From an uncultured Rhodospirillaceae bacterium (GTDB lineage Bacteria; Pseudomonadota; Alphaproteobacteria; Thalassobaculales; Thalassobaculaceae): a stretch of DNA of 5,114 bases. The DNA lies in NCBI GenBank assembly GCA_937891725.1, contig CALAHL010000755.1, positions 1-5,114 of the forward strand, given 5' to 3'. This document shows, in pieces, positions 1-5,114 of the stretch; position 1 is the stretch's first letter; every line of letters starts with the position of its first letter. Position numbers and translations under genes: made by a program. The notes beneath the pieces are model-generated. The model saw only the letters and a list, made by a program, of their open reading frames with translations. It did no database searches and was not told the DNA's origin.

Positions 1-213
1 GTCGCTGCCATGGCCCAGATGCAGGTGAACGTCACAGGCGCCCGGAAGCACGTGCAGGCCTTTGACCGAGATCGTCTCCCGCGCGTCGCCCCCGCCCCCT
101 GGCTCGGCAATCGCCGCGATCCGGCCGTTCGAGACCAGGACATCCACCTCCCGGAAGCCGATGCCGGCCAGATACACCGTGCCGCCCGCCAGTCTCAAAT
201 CGATCGCCGTCAT
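1..213 (-). CDS. Cyclic amidohydrolase (dihydroorotase/hydantoinase/allantoinase superfamily), N-terminal part
   Basis: This open frame starts at ATG 213-211 and runs off the left edge, so only the first 71 residues are visible. They show the usual start of a cyclic amidohydrolase: a small beta-rich domain with DLRLAGGTVYLAG near the start and VLVSNGRIAAIAEPG at about residues 25-39, then LHVLPGACDVHLHLGHG at about 53-69. The HxH pair (H63, H65) after the PG..D turn is the first metal-ligand motif of the TIM-barrel domain in this superfamily. Members hydrolyse cyclic amides such as dihydropyrimidines, hydantoins, allantoin or dihydroorotate in the cytoplasm. An AGGAG (222-226 on this strand) sits 8 bases before the ATG and supports the start. 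The gene is divergent from the PuuE-like pair, which suggests shared regulation. The exact substrate cannot be told because the carboxylated-lysine and substrate-loop regions lie outside the window. Superfamily assignment is secure; subfamily is open. Confidence 0.85.
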   Translation of the reverse strand, partial: MTAIDLRLAGGTVYLAGIGFREVDVLVSNGRIAAIAEPGGGGDARETISVKGLHVLPGACDVHLHLGHGSD

Positions 214-221
214 GTCGAACG

Positions 222-226
222 CTCCT
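222..226 (-). promoter_or_regulatory. Ribosome binding site of the amidohydrolase gene
   Basis: AGGAG on the minus strand, 8 bases before ATG 213-211. It fixes the start of a gene that is cut by the window edge. Confidence 0.6.
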
Positions 227-235
227 GCGTACCTG

Positions 236-246
236 TGAAGGCTTCA
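236..246. promoter_or_regulatory. Short palindrome in the divergent intergenic gap, possible operator
   Basis: TGAAG-G-CTTCA is a perfect 5-bp inverted repeat around one central base. It lies in the 56-bp gap between the divergent amidohydrolase and PuuE-like genes, where a shared operator would be expected. An 11-bp palindrome can occur by chance, and it does not resemble the palindrome in front of the GntR gene, so this is a weak candidate. No convincing -35/-10 pair was found in the gap; the promoters may overlap the coding starts. Confidence 0.2.
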
Positions 247-269
247 TTCCTAACGAAGAGTGCCCGCGT

Positions 270-1157
270 ATGAAAGCCGAACGGATGCCTTACTCCGCGT
301 TGCCGAACCGGCCGCCCCTGCGCTGGCCGAACGGCGCGCGGGTCGCGGTCTGGGTGGTGCCGAATGTGGAGCACTATGAATACCTACCCGACCCGATCCG
401 CAGCCGCGATCCCTGGCCGCGCATGCCACATCCGGACATTCTGGGATACGGACAGCGCGACTACGGCAACCGGGTCGGATTCTGGCGGATGACCGACGTG
501 ACGGACGCGCTCGGCATTCCGGTGACGCTGTCGCTCAATCTCGCCAACTGGGAGCACTACCCCGAGATCATGGAGGCGTCGGTCGCGCGCGGCTGGGACA
601 TCATGTGTCACGGGATCTACAACACCCAATACCATTGGGGCCTGCCGGAGGAGGAAGAACGGGCGATCATCGCGGACTGCGTCGAGACCTACCGGCGCCT
701 GACCGGGGGCCTGCTGTCCGGCTGGTTCTCACCATCGGCGACCTTCACCGCGAACACCCCCGATCTCGTGGCGGAAGCCGGTATCGGCTATTACTGCGAC
801 TGGTATCACGACGATCAGCCGACCTGGATGAACACCCGGTCCGGCAAGCTGCTGACGATCCCCTATCAGATGGATATCAACGACGCGATGGTCCTGCGCC
901 ATGCCCTGGAGGCGGAGGATTTCGCCCGCATGATCGTGGATCACTTCGACACCTTGTGGGAGGAGGGGGCCGAACACGGGCGCGTCGTCTGCATCGCGCT
1001 GCACCCCTACATCATGGGCCACCCCCATCGGATTCGGCATCTCGAGCGGGCGTTGCGGCACATCGTCGAGCACGAGGGTGTCTGGCTGGCGACCGGGCGG
1101 GAGATCGCGGAGTGGTATCGCGGCCAGCATCCGGCGCCGGTGGGGGACGCGTTATGA
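270..1157 (+). CDS. PuuE-like polysaccharide deacetylase (CE4) family protein, first paralog
   Basis: A 295-residue protein, the usual length for the PuuE/HpPgdA-like branch of the CE4 deacetylase fold. Visible marks of the branch are RWPNGARVAVWVVPNVEHYEY near residues 18-38, DYGNRVGFWR at 64-73, a single CHG (H114) instead of the canonical HxxxH pair, GWFSPSATFTANTPDLVAEAG at about 151-171, WYHDDQPTW at 178-186, and LHPYIMGHPHRIR at 244-256. PuuE is a metal-independent allantoinase unrelated to the amidohydrolase type; other relatives deacylate N-acyl groups. No signal peptide is seen, so a cytoplasmic enzyme is likely. The start at 270 follows a GAAGAG (255-260) with a 9-base spacer; Met6 (285) is an alternative with a weaker site. 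The stop overlaps the next gene's start (ATGA). Family is secure; the substrate is not, and allantoinase activity should not be assumed. Confidence 0.88.
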   Translation: MKAERMPYSALPNRPPLRWPNGARVAVWVVPNVEHYEYLPDPIRSRDPWPRMPHPDILGYGQRDYGNRVGFWRMTDVTDALGIPVTLSLNLANWEHYPEIMEASVARGWDIMCHGIYNTQYHWGLPEEEERAIIADCVETYRRLTGGLLSGWFSPSATFTANTPDLVAEAGIGYYCDWYHDDQPTWMNTRSGKLLTIPYQMDINDAMVLRHALEAEDFARMIVDHFDTLWEEGAEHGRVVCIALHPYIMGHPHRIRHLERALRHIVEHEGVWLATGREIAEWYRGQHPAPVGDAL

Positions 1158-2065
1158 CCACGCGCGCGCCCGGCATGGACCACGGACTCTATCCATATTC
1201 CGCATTGCCCAGTCGCCCCAGTTTGCGTTGGCCGGGTGGCGCGCAGGTTGCGGTGTCGATTGTTTTGTATCTGGAACATTGGGAAATGGTTCCGCCGGGA
1301 TCGGCGCTGAGGGACCCGCGTTTCAAGGATCCGTTCGGCGATTTCGCACCGGACTATCGGACCTATACGATGCGGGAATACGGCAATCGGGTCGCGATCT
1401 TCCGGATCTTCGAGGCGCTCGACCGGATCGGCTGGCCGGTGACGGTGGCGACCAATGCCGCCGCCTGTGCCCGGTATCCGAATCTGATCGCGGCCTGTGC
1501 GGTGCGCGGCTGGGAATTCGCGGCCCACGGCATCCATGCGACCCGCATGATCAGTGCGCGGCTGGAGGAGTCGGAGGAACGGCGGGTGATTGCAGAGGCG
1601 GCCGCCACGCTCGAGACGGCGACCGGAACCGCACCTGTCGGATGGATCGCTCAGGATTTCGGCGAAAGCGTCCGCACCCCGCAGATCCTGGCGGAGGCCG
1701 GGTTCAAATACCTCGCCCATTGGCCGAATGACGATCAGCCCTATTGGATGTCCACCAGCCCACGGCTTCTCTCCATTCCCTGTCAGGCGGAATGGGATGA
1801 TGTGACCTTGCAGTGGCATCGGCGGATTCCGGCCACTCGGGTGCCGGGCCTTATCGACGAGGCCCTGGCGGTTCTGCATGAGGAGGGGGCCGACTCCGGG
1901 CGTACCCTGTCGCTTGGGATTCATCCCTGGCTGTGGGGCATGCCGCACCGGATTCGGTATCTGAACGAGACGTTGGACCGATTGGCCGCCTATGACCGGG
2001 TCTGGCCGGCCCGCCTTGGTGATGTCGCGGGTTTTATTGAGAGAAATCCGGAAATGATCCCGTGA
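1154..2065 (+). CDS. PuuE-like polysaccharide deacetylase (CE4) family protein, second diverged paralog
   Basis: A 303-residue paralog of the preceding gene; the ATG (1154-1156) overlaps the upstream TGA, so translation is probably coupled. The reading frame is open much further upstream (to 605), but that stretch overlaps the first paralog and shows no family motif, whereas homology begins at PYSALPSRPSLRWPGG (residues 14-29). Shared landmarks are LEHWE (40-44), EYGNRVAIFR (75-84), AHG (H125), WPNDDQPYWM (190-199) and GIHPWLWGMPHRIR (255-268). It differs from its partner at the centre: the SPSATFT segment is AQDFGES here (166-172), and the residues after HG are IHATRMI rather than IYNTQYH. 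This suggests a different substrate or a partner-subunit role. No signal peptide is seen. Whether the two proteins form a hetero-oligomer or act in succession is inference. Confidence 0.87.
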   Translation: MTTRAPGMDHGLYPYSALPSRPSLRWPGGAQVAVSIVLYLEHWEMVPPGSALRDPRFKDPFGDFAPDYRTYTMREYGNRVAIFRIFEALDRIGWPVTVATNAAACARYPNLIAACAVRGWEFAAHGIHATRMISARLEESEERRVIAEAAATLETATGTAPVGWIAQDFGESVRTPQILAEAGFKYLAHWPNDDQPYWMSTSPRLLSIPCQAEWDDVTLQWHRRIPATRVPGLIDEALAVLHEEGADSGRTLSLGIHPWLWGMPHRIRYLNETLDRLAAYDRVWPARLGDVAGFIERNPEMIP

Positions 2066-2161
2066 TCGCGTATCAGGAGGTGCGGTTTCACCCCAAATAG
2101 GCGTAAACTGTCAACAATTACGAGGGCCAAAGAGTCCCGATCAGCTTGAGGAAGCGAAGCC
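2066..2161 (+). other. Intergenic region before the GntR gene
   Basis: Ninety-six bases that separate the second PuuE-like gene from the regulator. They hold the palindrome at 2103-2121 and the regulator's ribosome binding site, AGGAAG at 2149-2154, 7 bases before the GTG. No strong terminator is visible: GGTG/CACC around 2079-2092 gives only a 4-bp stem. Read-through from the upstream genes is therefore possible alongside an own promoter. No confident -35/-10 pair was found. Confidence 0.5.
2103..2121. promoter_or_regulatory. Imperfect palindrome, candidate GntR/FCD operator
   Basis: The core AACTGTCAACAATT (2106-2119) reads AA-n-TGT-nn-ACA-n-TT, symmetric at 10 of 14 positions; GTAA and TTAC arms (2103-2106, 2118-2121) frame it with a centre shifted by half a base. 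FCD-type GntR regulators bind short palindromes with a GT..AC core, so a TGTnnACA site 40 bases before a GntR gene is a plausible autoregulatory operator. The site is AT-rich compared with its surroundings. Binding is inferred, and no second copy was found in the window. Confidence 0.4.
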
Positions 2162-2860
2162 GTGGCGAATTCAGATATCTCGCAGCCGTTGATGTCGGCG
2201 AACCTGTCGATGCTGGCCTTTCAGAGGTTGGAGCAGGCCATCATGGCCGGTGAGCTCCAGCCCGGTGAGCGGCTCAGCGAGGTCACGCTCGCCAAGCGTT
2301 ACGGGATCAGCCGGGGGCCGTTGCGGGAGGCGATCGGCCGACTGGAAGGGCGCAATCTTGTTGAACGGGTGGCCAATCAGGGGGCCCGGGTAGTGTCCCT
2401 TAATGAGGCTCAAATTTTGGATCTGCTGGTGATCCGCGAGAGTCTGGAGGGCATGGCCTGCCGCCTGGCCGCGACCCGGATTAAGCCGGCCGAACTCAAG
2501 CGCCTGCACGGTATGCTGGACAGTCACGCCCGCGATGCCAGGGTGGTCAGCGAAAAGGGCTATTTCCAGGGTGGAGGGGATCTCGATTTCCACTACCGGA
2601 TCGTGCGGGCCAGTGGGAACGAGCGGCTGATCAAGATGCTGGACGAGGACATGTACTCGTTGTTGCGGCTGTTCCGGCAACGGCTCAGCACCGCACCGGG
2701 ACGTCCCGCCCAGGCGCTCGAAGAGCATCGCGTGGTGCTGGCGGCACTCGATGCCCGCGACCCGGACGCCGCCGAGGCGGCCATGCGAACCCATATCCGC
2801 AACAGCCGCGCCAGCATCAATCACATCATCGCGGTTCGAGCGGAAGCTGAAGTAGCTTAG
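2162..2860 (+). CDS. GntR-family transcriptional regulator, FCD (FadR C-terminal) subfamily
   Basis: A 232-residue one-component regulator. Residues about 15-80 form the GntR winged helix-turn-helix, with QRLEQAIMAGELQPGERLSE (21-40), the recognition region TLAKRYGISRGPLREAIGRL (42-61) and the wing ANQGARVV (71-78). Residues about 85-220 are an all-helical FCD domain. Its four usual metal or ligand-site residues appear intact: D140 and H144 in GDLDFH, H189 in EEHR, and H211 in MRTHI, so it probably senses a small carboxylate or related metabolite. The GTG start is supported by AGGAAG (2149-2154) with a 7-base spacer. FCD regulators usually repress neighbouring catabolic genes until the inducer appears. 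The PuuE-like pair and the divergent amidohydrolase are the obvious targets, and the upstream palindrome could be its own operator. It converges on the transporter operon and need not control it. Confidence 0.93.
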   Translation: MANSDISQPLMSANLSMLAFQRLEQAIMAGELQPGERLSEVTLAKRYGISRGPLREAIGRLEGRNLVERVANQGARVVSLNEAQILDLLVIRESLEGMACRLAATRIKPAELKRLHGMLDSHARDARVVSEKGYFQGGGDLDFHYRIVRASGNERLIKMLDEDMYSLLRLFRQRLSTAPGRPAQALEEHRVVLAALDARDPDAAEAAMRTHIRNSRASINHIIAVRAEAEVA

Positions 2861-2865
2861 GGCTT

Positions 2866-2905
2866 GGAGGGAGAGAGCAGCGTTCAGGGCCGCTCTCTCC
2901 GCTCC
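2866..2905. terminator. Strong hairpin between convergent genes, probable bidirectional terminator
   Basis: GGAGAGAGC (2870-2878) pairs perfectly with GCTCTCTCC (2892-2900). Past a bulged G at 2901 the stem extends with GGAG (2866-2869) and CTCC (2902-2905). Inside, after an A/C mismatch, GC/GC adds two more pairs and leaves a loop of about 7 bases. The hairpin begins 6 bases after the GntR stop and ends 9 bases from the stop of the binding-protein gene, so it can serve both. There is no T tract on either side, so it is not a textbook intrinsic terminator; it may also block 3' exonucleases. Confidence 0.6.
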
Positions 2906-2914
2906 GGTCGCCGC

Positions 2915-3865
2915 CTACTTCGGCATCACCACATAGCTTTCGACCGGCGGGATCTCCGAGATCAGACCGGCATCTTTCAGGAACGCCGCGAACCGCCGAT
3001 AGCGCGCCGGGTCGATGGCGGCCGGGCTGTGGGCGAACCGAGGCAGGGTGTCGCGCCAGGCCCGCCGGTTCAGCTCGTCATTCGCGTCCGGATGGTTGCG
3101 CACGAACAGGTCCCACGCGGCGTCCGGATGGTTGATCATGTAGACCGTCGCCCGCTCGACCGCATCCAGGAAGCGGTGGATCGCGGGATCCTCCCGCCGG
3201 TCGTTGTGGGCTACATAGATCAGCTGATCGTAGGCCGGAACTCCATGCTCCTCGATGAAGAAGGCGCGACCCGGACGCTCAATTATGTCCATCTGATTGA
3301 GTTCGAAGTTGCGGTAGGCGCCGACCACGGCATCGACCTGACCGGAGACCAGGGACGGCGACAGCGAGAAGTTGACGTTGATCAGCTCGACATCGTCCAT
3401 GGTCAGGCCCACGGTTTTCAGCATGGCGCCCAGGACCGCTTCCTCGGTGCCCGCGACCGAATAGCCGATCTTGCGGCCCTTCAGGTCAGCCAGTGTCTTG
3501 ATCGGACCGTCTGCCAGCACCGTCACCGTGTTCAGCGGGGTCGCGACCAGGGCGCCGATCCGGGACAACGGCAAGCCTTCGGCCACCTGCAGATGCAACT
3601 GCGGTTGGTAGGAAATGGCGATGTCCGCCCGTTTGGCGGCGACCAGCTTCGGCGGGTCGTTGGGATCGGCGGGCGCGATCAGCTCAACCTCCAGGTCGGC
3701 GTCGGCGTAGTACCCCATCTCCTGGGCAACGATCAGCGGGCCGTGATCCGGGTTCACGAACCAGTCGAGCAGCACGACCAGTTTGTCGGCGGCGCGGACC
3801 GGAGTGCCGGACAGGCTGAGGGACAGGAGCAGGGCGGCCAGGAGAGTCAGGGATCGGCGATGCAT
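2915..3865 (-). CDS. thiY: ABC transporter periplasmic binding protein, NMT1/THI5 family (ThiY-like)
   Basis: A 316-residue solute-binding protein. Residues 1-25 are a signal peptide: HRR, a hydrophobic stretch LTLLAALLLSLSLSG, and a likely cut after VRA. The mature protein opens with the family signature LDWFVNPDHGPLIVAQEMGYY (33-53), followed by LEVELIAPADPNDPPKLVAAKRADIAISY (58-86) and the hinge region around DLKGRKIGYSVAGTEEAVL (127-145). NMT1/THI5 binding proteins carry thiamin pyrimidine precursors such as formylaminopyrimidine, and the TPP riboswitch ahead of the operon supports that role here. ATG 3865 was chosen over ATG 3901 because it has GGAG (3871-3874) with a 5-base spacer and places the signal peptide at the N-terminus; the longer form would add 12 residues and overlap the permease stop. 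The exact ligand (HMP, formylaminopyrimidine or another) is inferred. Confidence 0.87.
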   Translation of the reverse strand: MHRRSLTLLAALLLSLSLSGTPVRAADKLVVLLDWFVNPDHGPLIVAQEMGYYADADLEVELIAPADPNDPPKLVAAKRADIAISYQPQLHLQVAEGLPLSRIGALVATPLNTVTVLADGPIKTLADLKGRKIGYSVAGTEEAVLGAMLKTVGLTMDDVELINVNFSLSPSLVSGQVDAVVGAYRNFELNQMDIIERPGRAFFIEEHGVPAYDQLIYVAHNDRREDPAIHRFLDAVERATVYMINHPDAAWDLFVRNHPDANDELNRRAWRDTLPRFAHSPAAIDPARYRRFAAFLKDAGLISEIPPVESYVVMPK

Positions 3866-3893
3866 GGGAACTCCAAATTCCGGTGGTGAGGCA

Positions 3894-4703
3894 TCAGGCA
3901 TGGTCTTCGACCTGCCAGGGCGTGAGCCGCTTCAAAGTCAGGTCGACGAGGCTGTAGAGCGCGACAGACAGCACCGCGAGGGTGAGCAGGGAGGCGAACA
4001 TCAGGCCGGTCTGCATCCGGCCGTTGGCGTGCAACATCAGAAAACCGAGCCCGGCGGAGGAGCCGACCCACTCTCCCACCACGGCGCCGATCGGGGCGAC
4101 GGCGGTTGCAACCCGCAGGCCTGAGCCGAAAGCGGGCAGGGCGGCGGGCAGGCGCACCCGGGCGAACAGCCGCCACCCGTCGCAGCCCAAAGTGCGGGCG
4201 CTGTCGAGCCAGAGCGGATCGACCCGTCGGAGGCCGTCATAAAGGGCAGAGGTCACCGGGAAGAAAATGATCAGGGCGGCCATCGCCACCTTGCTGGCCA
4301 TGCCGTAGCCGAGCCACAGAACCAGGATCGGGGCGAGGGCGAACACCGGAATCGCCTGGCTGACGACCAGCACCGGCATCAACCATGGCCGAACCCGACG
4401 GAAGGCGGTCAACAGCAGAGCCGTGGAGAGTCCGACGCCGACGCCGATCACCAGACCCAACAGGATCTCGGTTACAGTCGTGACGGCATGGCCCAGAATT
4501 TGGGGCGCGCGCTCAACCCAGGTGACGGCGACCTCGGCCGGGCCGGGCAGGATGAACCGGGGCACCCCGGTCAGCCAGACCACCATCTGCCAGATGACGA
4601 TCAGGCCGGCCGCGATCGTGAGGGGACGCGCCGCGCGCCCGAAAGTTCGGAGCAGCGGTGACGCATCGACCTGGCTGAAACGGGAGTGCGCGGGGTCGCG
4701 CAT
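3894..4703 (-). CDS. thiX: ABC transporter permease, ThiX-like (BPD transport family)
   Basis: A 269-residue inner-membrane protein with about six hydrophobic segments (around residues 28-46, 76-99, 106-131, 136-155, 198-220 and 235-254). The EAA-type cytoplasmic loop that contacts the ATPase is at about 168-186, SARTLGCDGWRLFARVRLP. ILPGPAEV (51-58) is typical of the SsuC/TauC/ThiX permease group. ATG 4703 is preferred because AAGGA (4709-4713) lies 5 bases ahead. A GTG at 4778 would lengthen the protein by 25 residues, but it falls inside the riboswitch and the added residues are charged and low-complexity. The binding-protein gene starts 28 bases downstream, so the two are co-transcribed. 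The assignment to pyrimidine uptake rests on the riboswitch and that partner. No ATPase gene follows. Confidence 0.87.
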   Translation of the reverse strand: MRDPAHSRFSQVDASPLLRTFGRAARPLTIAAGLIVIWQMVVWLTGVPRFILPGPAEVAVTWVERAPQILGHAVTTVTEILLGLVIGVGVGLSTALLLTAFRRVRPWLMPVLVVSQAIPVFALAPILVLWLGYGMASKVAMAALIIFFPVTSALYDGLRRVDPLWLDSARTLGCDGWRLFARVRLPAALPAFGSGLRVATAVAPIGAVVGEWVGSSAGLGFLMLHANGRMQTGLMFASLLTLAVLSVALYSLVDLTLKRLTPWQVEDHA

Positions 4704-4708
4704 GACCG

Positions 4709-4713
4709 TCCTT
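4709..4713 (-). promoter_or_regulatory. Ribosome binding site of the permease gene, next to the riboswitch P1 stem
   Basis: AAGGA lies 5 bases before ATG 4703. Its first bases overlap the GAAG that closes the riboswitch P1 stem, and the conserved AGGGA of the aptamer is just upstream. Ligand-stabilised P1 would therefore hide the site, which points to control at translation initiation. Confidence 0.6.
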
Positions 4714-4800
4714 CTCCCTCCGCCGGCATGACCCGGATCAGGTTCTGGGGTCGTCCGATCACCGGACCTCTCAGCCACGCATCCATGGCTCCCCCGAAGT
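4711..4800 (-). ncRNA. TPP riboswitch (THI box)
   Basis: Read on the minus strand, this leader has the conserved TPP aptamer elements in order: GGGGGAGCC (4795-4787), a short P3 arm, GGCTGAGA (4776-4769), a variable P3a hairpin GTCCG/CGGAC (4767-4753), AACCTGATC (4744-4736), a CCGG...CCGG stem enclosing GTCATG (4736-4723), and GGCGGAGGGA (4724-4715). P1 is closed by CTTC (4799-4796) with GAAG (4714-4711). The match to the thiM-type aptamer is close. In this class TPP binding shuts down downstream thiamin synthesis or transport genes. No separate terminator hairpin fits between the aptamer and ATG 4703, so repression probably works by masking the ribosome binding site. Confidence 0.95.
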
Positions 4801-4810
4801 ACTCGCCGCG

Positions 4811-4840
4811 ATCATTGAGCCAATCGGGTCGGTTTGGCAA
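4811..4840 (-). promoter_or_regulatory. Candidate sigma-70 promoter for the riboswitch-thiXY unit
   Basis: TTGCCA (4840-4835) and AATGAT (4816-4811) are separated by 18 bases on the minus strand. Transcription would start near 4804, a few bases ahead of the riboswitch, which is where a promoter is needed. The -35 matches the consensus at 4 of 6 positions or better, the -10 at 4 of 6. It lies in the gap after the phosphatase stop. Confidence 0.45.
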
Positions 4841-4849
4841 GAGGGTGAT

Positions 4850-5114
4850 TTAAGGAATGAGGCTCCGCAGCCACTCGACCTGACCCGAGGTCTCGATGGC
4901 GCCGGGACGGACGGCGCGGACCGCATGGATGGCATTGTCCGGATCCATGCCGCCGGAGATCAGCAGGGCGGCGGTGATGGTTCCGCTGCGCCCCAAGCCG
5001 GCCCGACAGTGCAGAAACACTTTCTCACCGGCCTCAAGCCGACGAAACAGATCGTCCTTCAGATCGGGCCAGGCCGCAAGGAATCCGCTGTCGGGTGCCG
5101 AATAGTCGTTGATC
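4850..5114 (-). CDS. Protein tyrosine / dual-specificity phosphatase, C-terminal part
   Basis: The frame enters from the right edge and ends at TAA 4852-4850, so 87 C-terminal residues are visible and the start is missing. HCRAGLGRSG (about 35-44 of the visible part) is the HCx5R phosphate-binding loop with the nucleophilic Cys and the invariant Arg. DYSAPD upstream (about 3-8) supplies the likely general-acid Asp, as in CDKN3-type and related small phosphatases. The remaining helices (TAALLISGGMDPDNAIHAVRAVRPGAIE) are normal for the fold, so this part looks functional. It lies upstream of the thiXY unit in the same direction. A link to thiamin metabolism is not shown; the riboswitch and promoter between them suggest separate transcription. 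Confidence 0.9.
   Translation of the reverse strand, partial: INDYSAPDSGFLAAWPDLKDDLFRRLEAGEKVFLHCRAGLGRSGTITAALLISGGMDPDNAIHAVRAVRPGAIETSGQVEWLRSLIP

Noticed and set aside
605..1153. Upstream extension of the second PuuE-like frame (183 more codons).
   Set aside because: It overlaps the first paralog out of frame, is Arg/Gly/Pro-rich without family motifs, and homology begins just after ATG 1154.
1007..1948. A 313-codon minus-strand open frame.
   Set aside because: Antisense to the PuuE-like pair, with no recognisable domain and composition typical of a GC-rich shadow frame.
2079..2092. Possible terminator GGTG/CACC after the deacetylase pair.
   Set aside because: Only four base pairs and no T tract.
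2075..2099. AGGAGGTG, a near-perfect Shine-Dalgarno-like sequence after the second PuuE-like gene.
   Set aside because: No start codon follows at a useful distance; the only frame, from the GTG at 2080, ends within seven codons.
2864..3889. A 341-codon plus-strand open frame.
   Set aside because: It is antisense to the binding-protein gene, whose product has a signal peptide and clear family motifs; high GC keeps the opposite strand open.
3866..3901. Longer start of the binding protein at ATG 3901.
   Set aside because: No good ribosome binding site, and it would put 12 residues before an otherwise well-placed signal peptide.
1..5114. CRISPR arrays, tRNA genes, insertion sequences and att-like repeats.
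   Set aside because: No regularly spaced direct repeats, no tRNA-like cloverleaf, no transposase motifs and no long terminal repeats were seen by eye.

Overview
The window is high-GC DNA with tightly packed genes, short intergenic gaps and GTG/ATG starts. Gene content and codon use suggest a Proteobacterium, probably an Alphaproteobacterium of a Rhodospirillales-like type; this is inferred from style and no marker gene is present. No mobile element, tRNA, rRNA or CRISPR array was seen.

Left part (1-2860). A cyclic-amidohydrolase gene cut by the window edge (minus strand, N-terminal 71 residues) is divergent, across 56 bp, from two plus-strand genes for PuuE-like members of the polysaccharide deacetylase (CE4) superfamily. 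The two deacetylase-like genes are diverged paralogs joined by an ATGA stop/start overlap. They are followed 96 bp later by a GntR-family regulator with an FCD ligand domain. An imperfect palindrome lies in front of that gene and may be its own operator. Together these look like a small regulated catabolic module for a cyclic ureide, cyclic amide or N-acyl compound. The exact substrate cannot be read from the sequence.

Middle (2861-2914). The convergent gap contains a long, strong hairpin that probably serves as a shared terminator.

Right part (2915-4840, minus strand). A promoter-like sequence is followed by a clear TPP riboswitch (THI box), then an ABC transporter permease (ThiX-like) and a periplasmic NMT1/THI5-family binding protein (ThiY-like). 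This is the arrangement used for uptake of thiamin pyrimidine precursors, repressed when thiamin pyrophosphate is plentiful. No ATPase gene follows in the transcription unit, so the energising subunit must be encoded elsewhere. The riboswitch overlaps an apparent longer permease start, which should be rejected.

Right edge (4850-5114, minus strand). The C-terminal part of a protein tyrosine / dual-specificity phosphatase with an intact HCxxGxxRSG loop.

The main points of interest are the riboswitch-controlled transporter without an ATPase, the translationally coupled pair of diverged PuuE-like proteins, and the possible but unproven link between the metallohydrolase module and the neighbouring pyrimidine importer.
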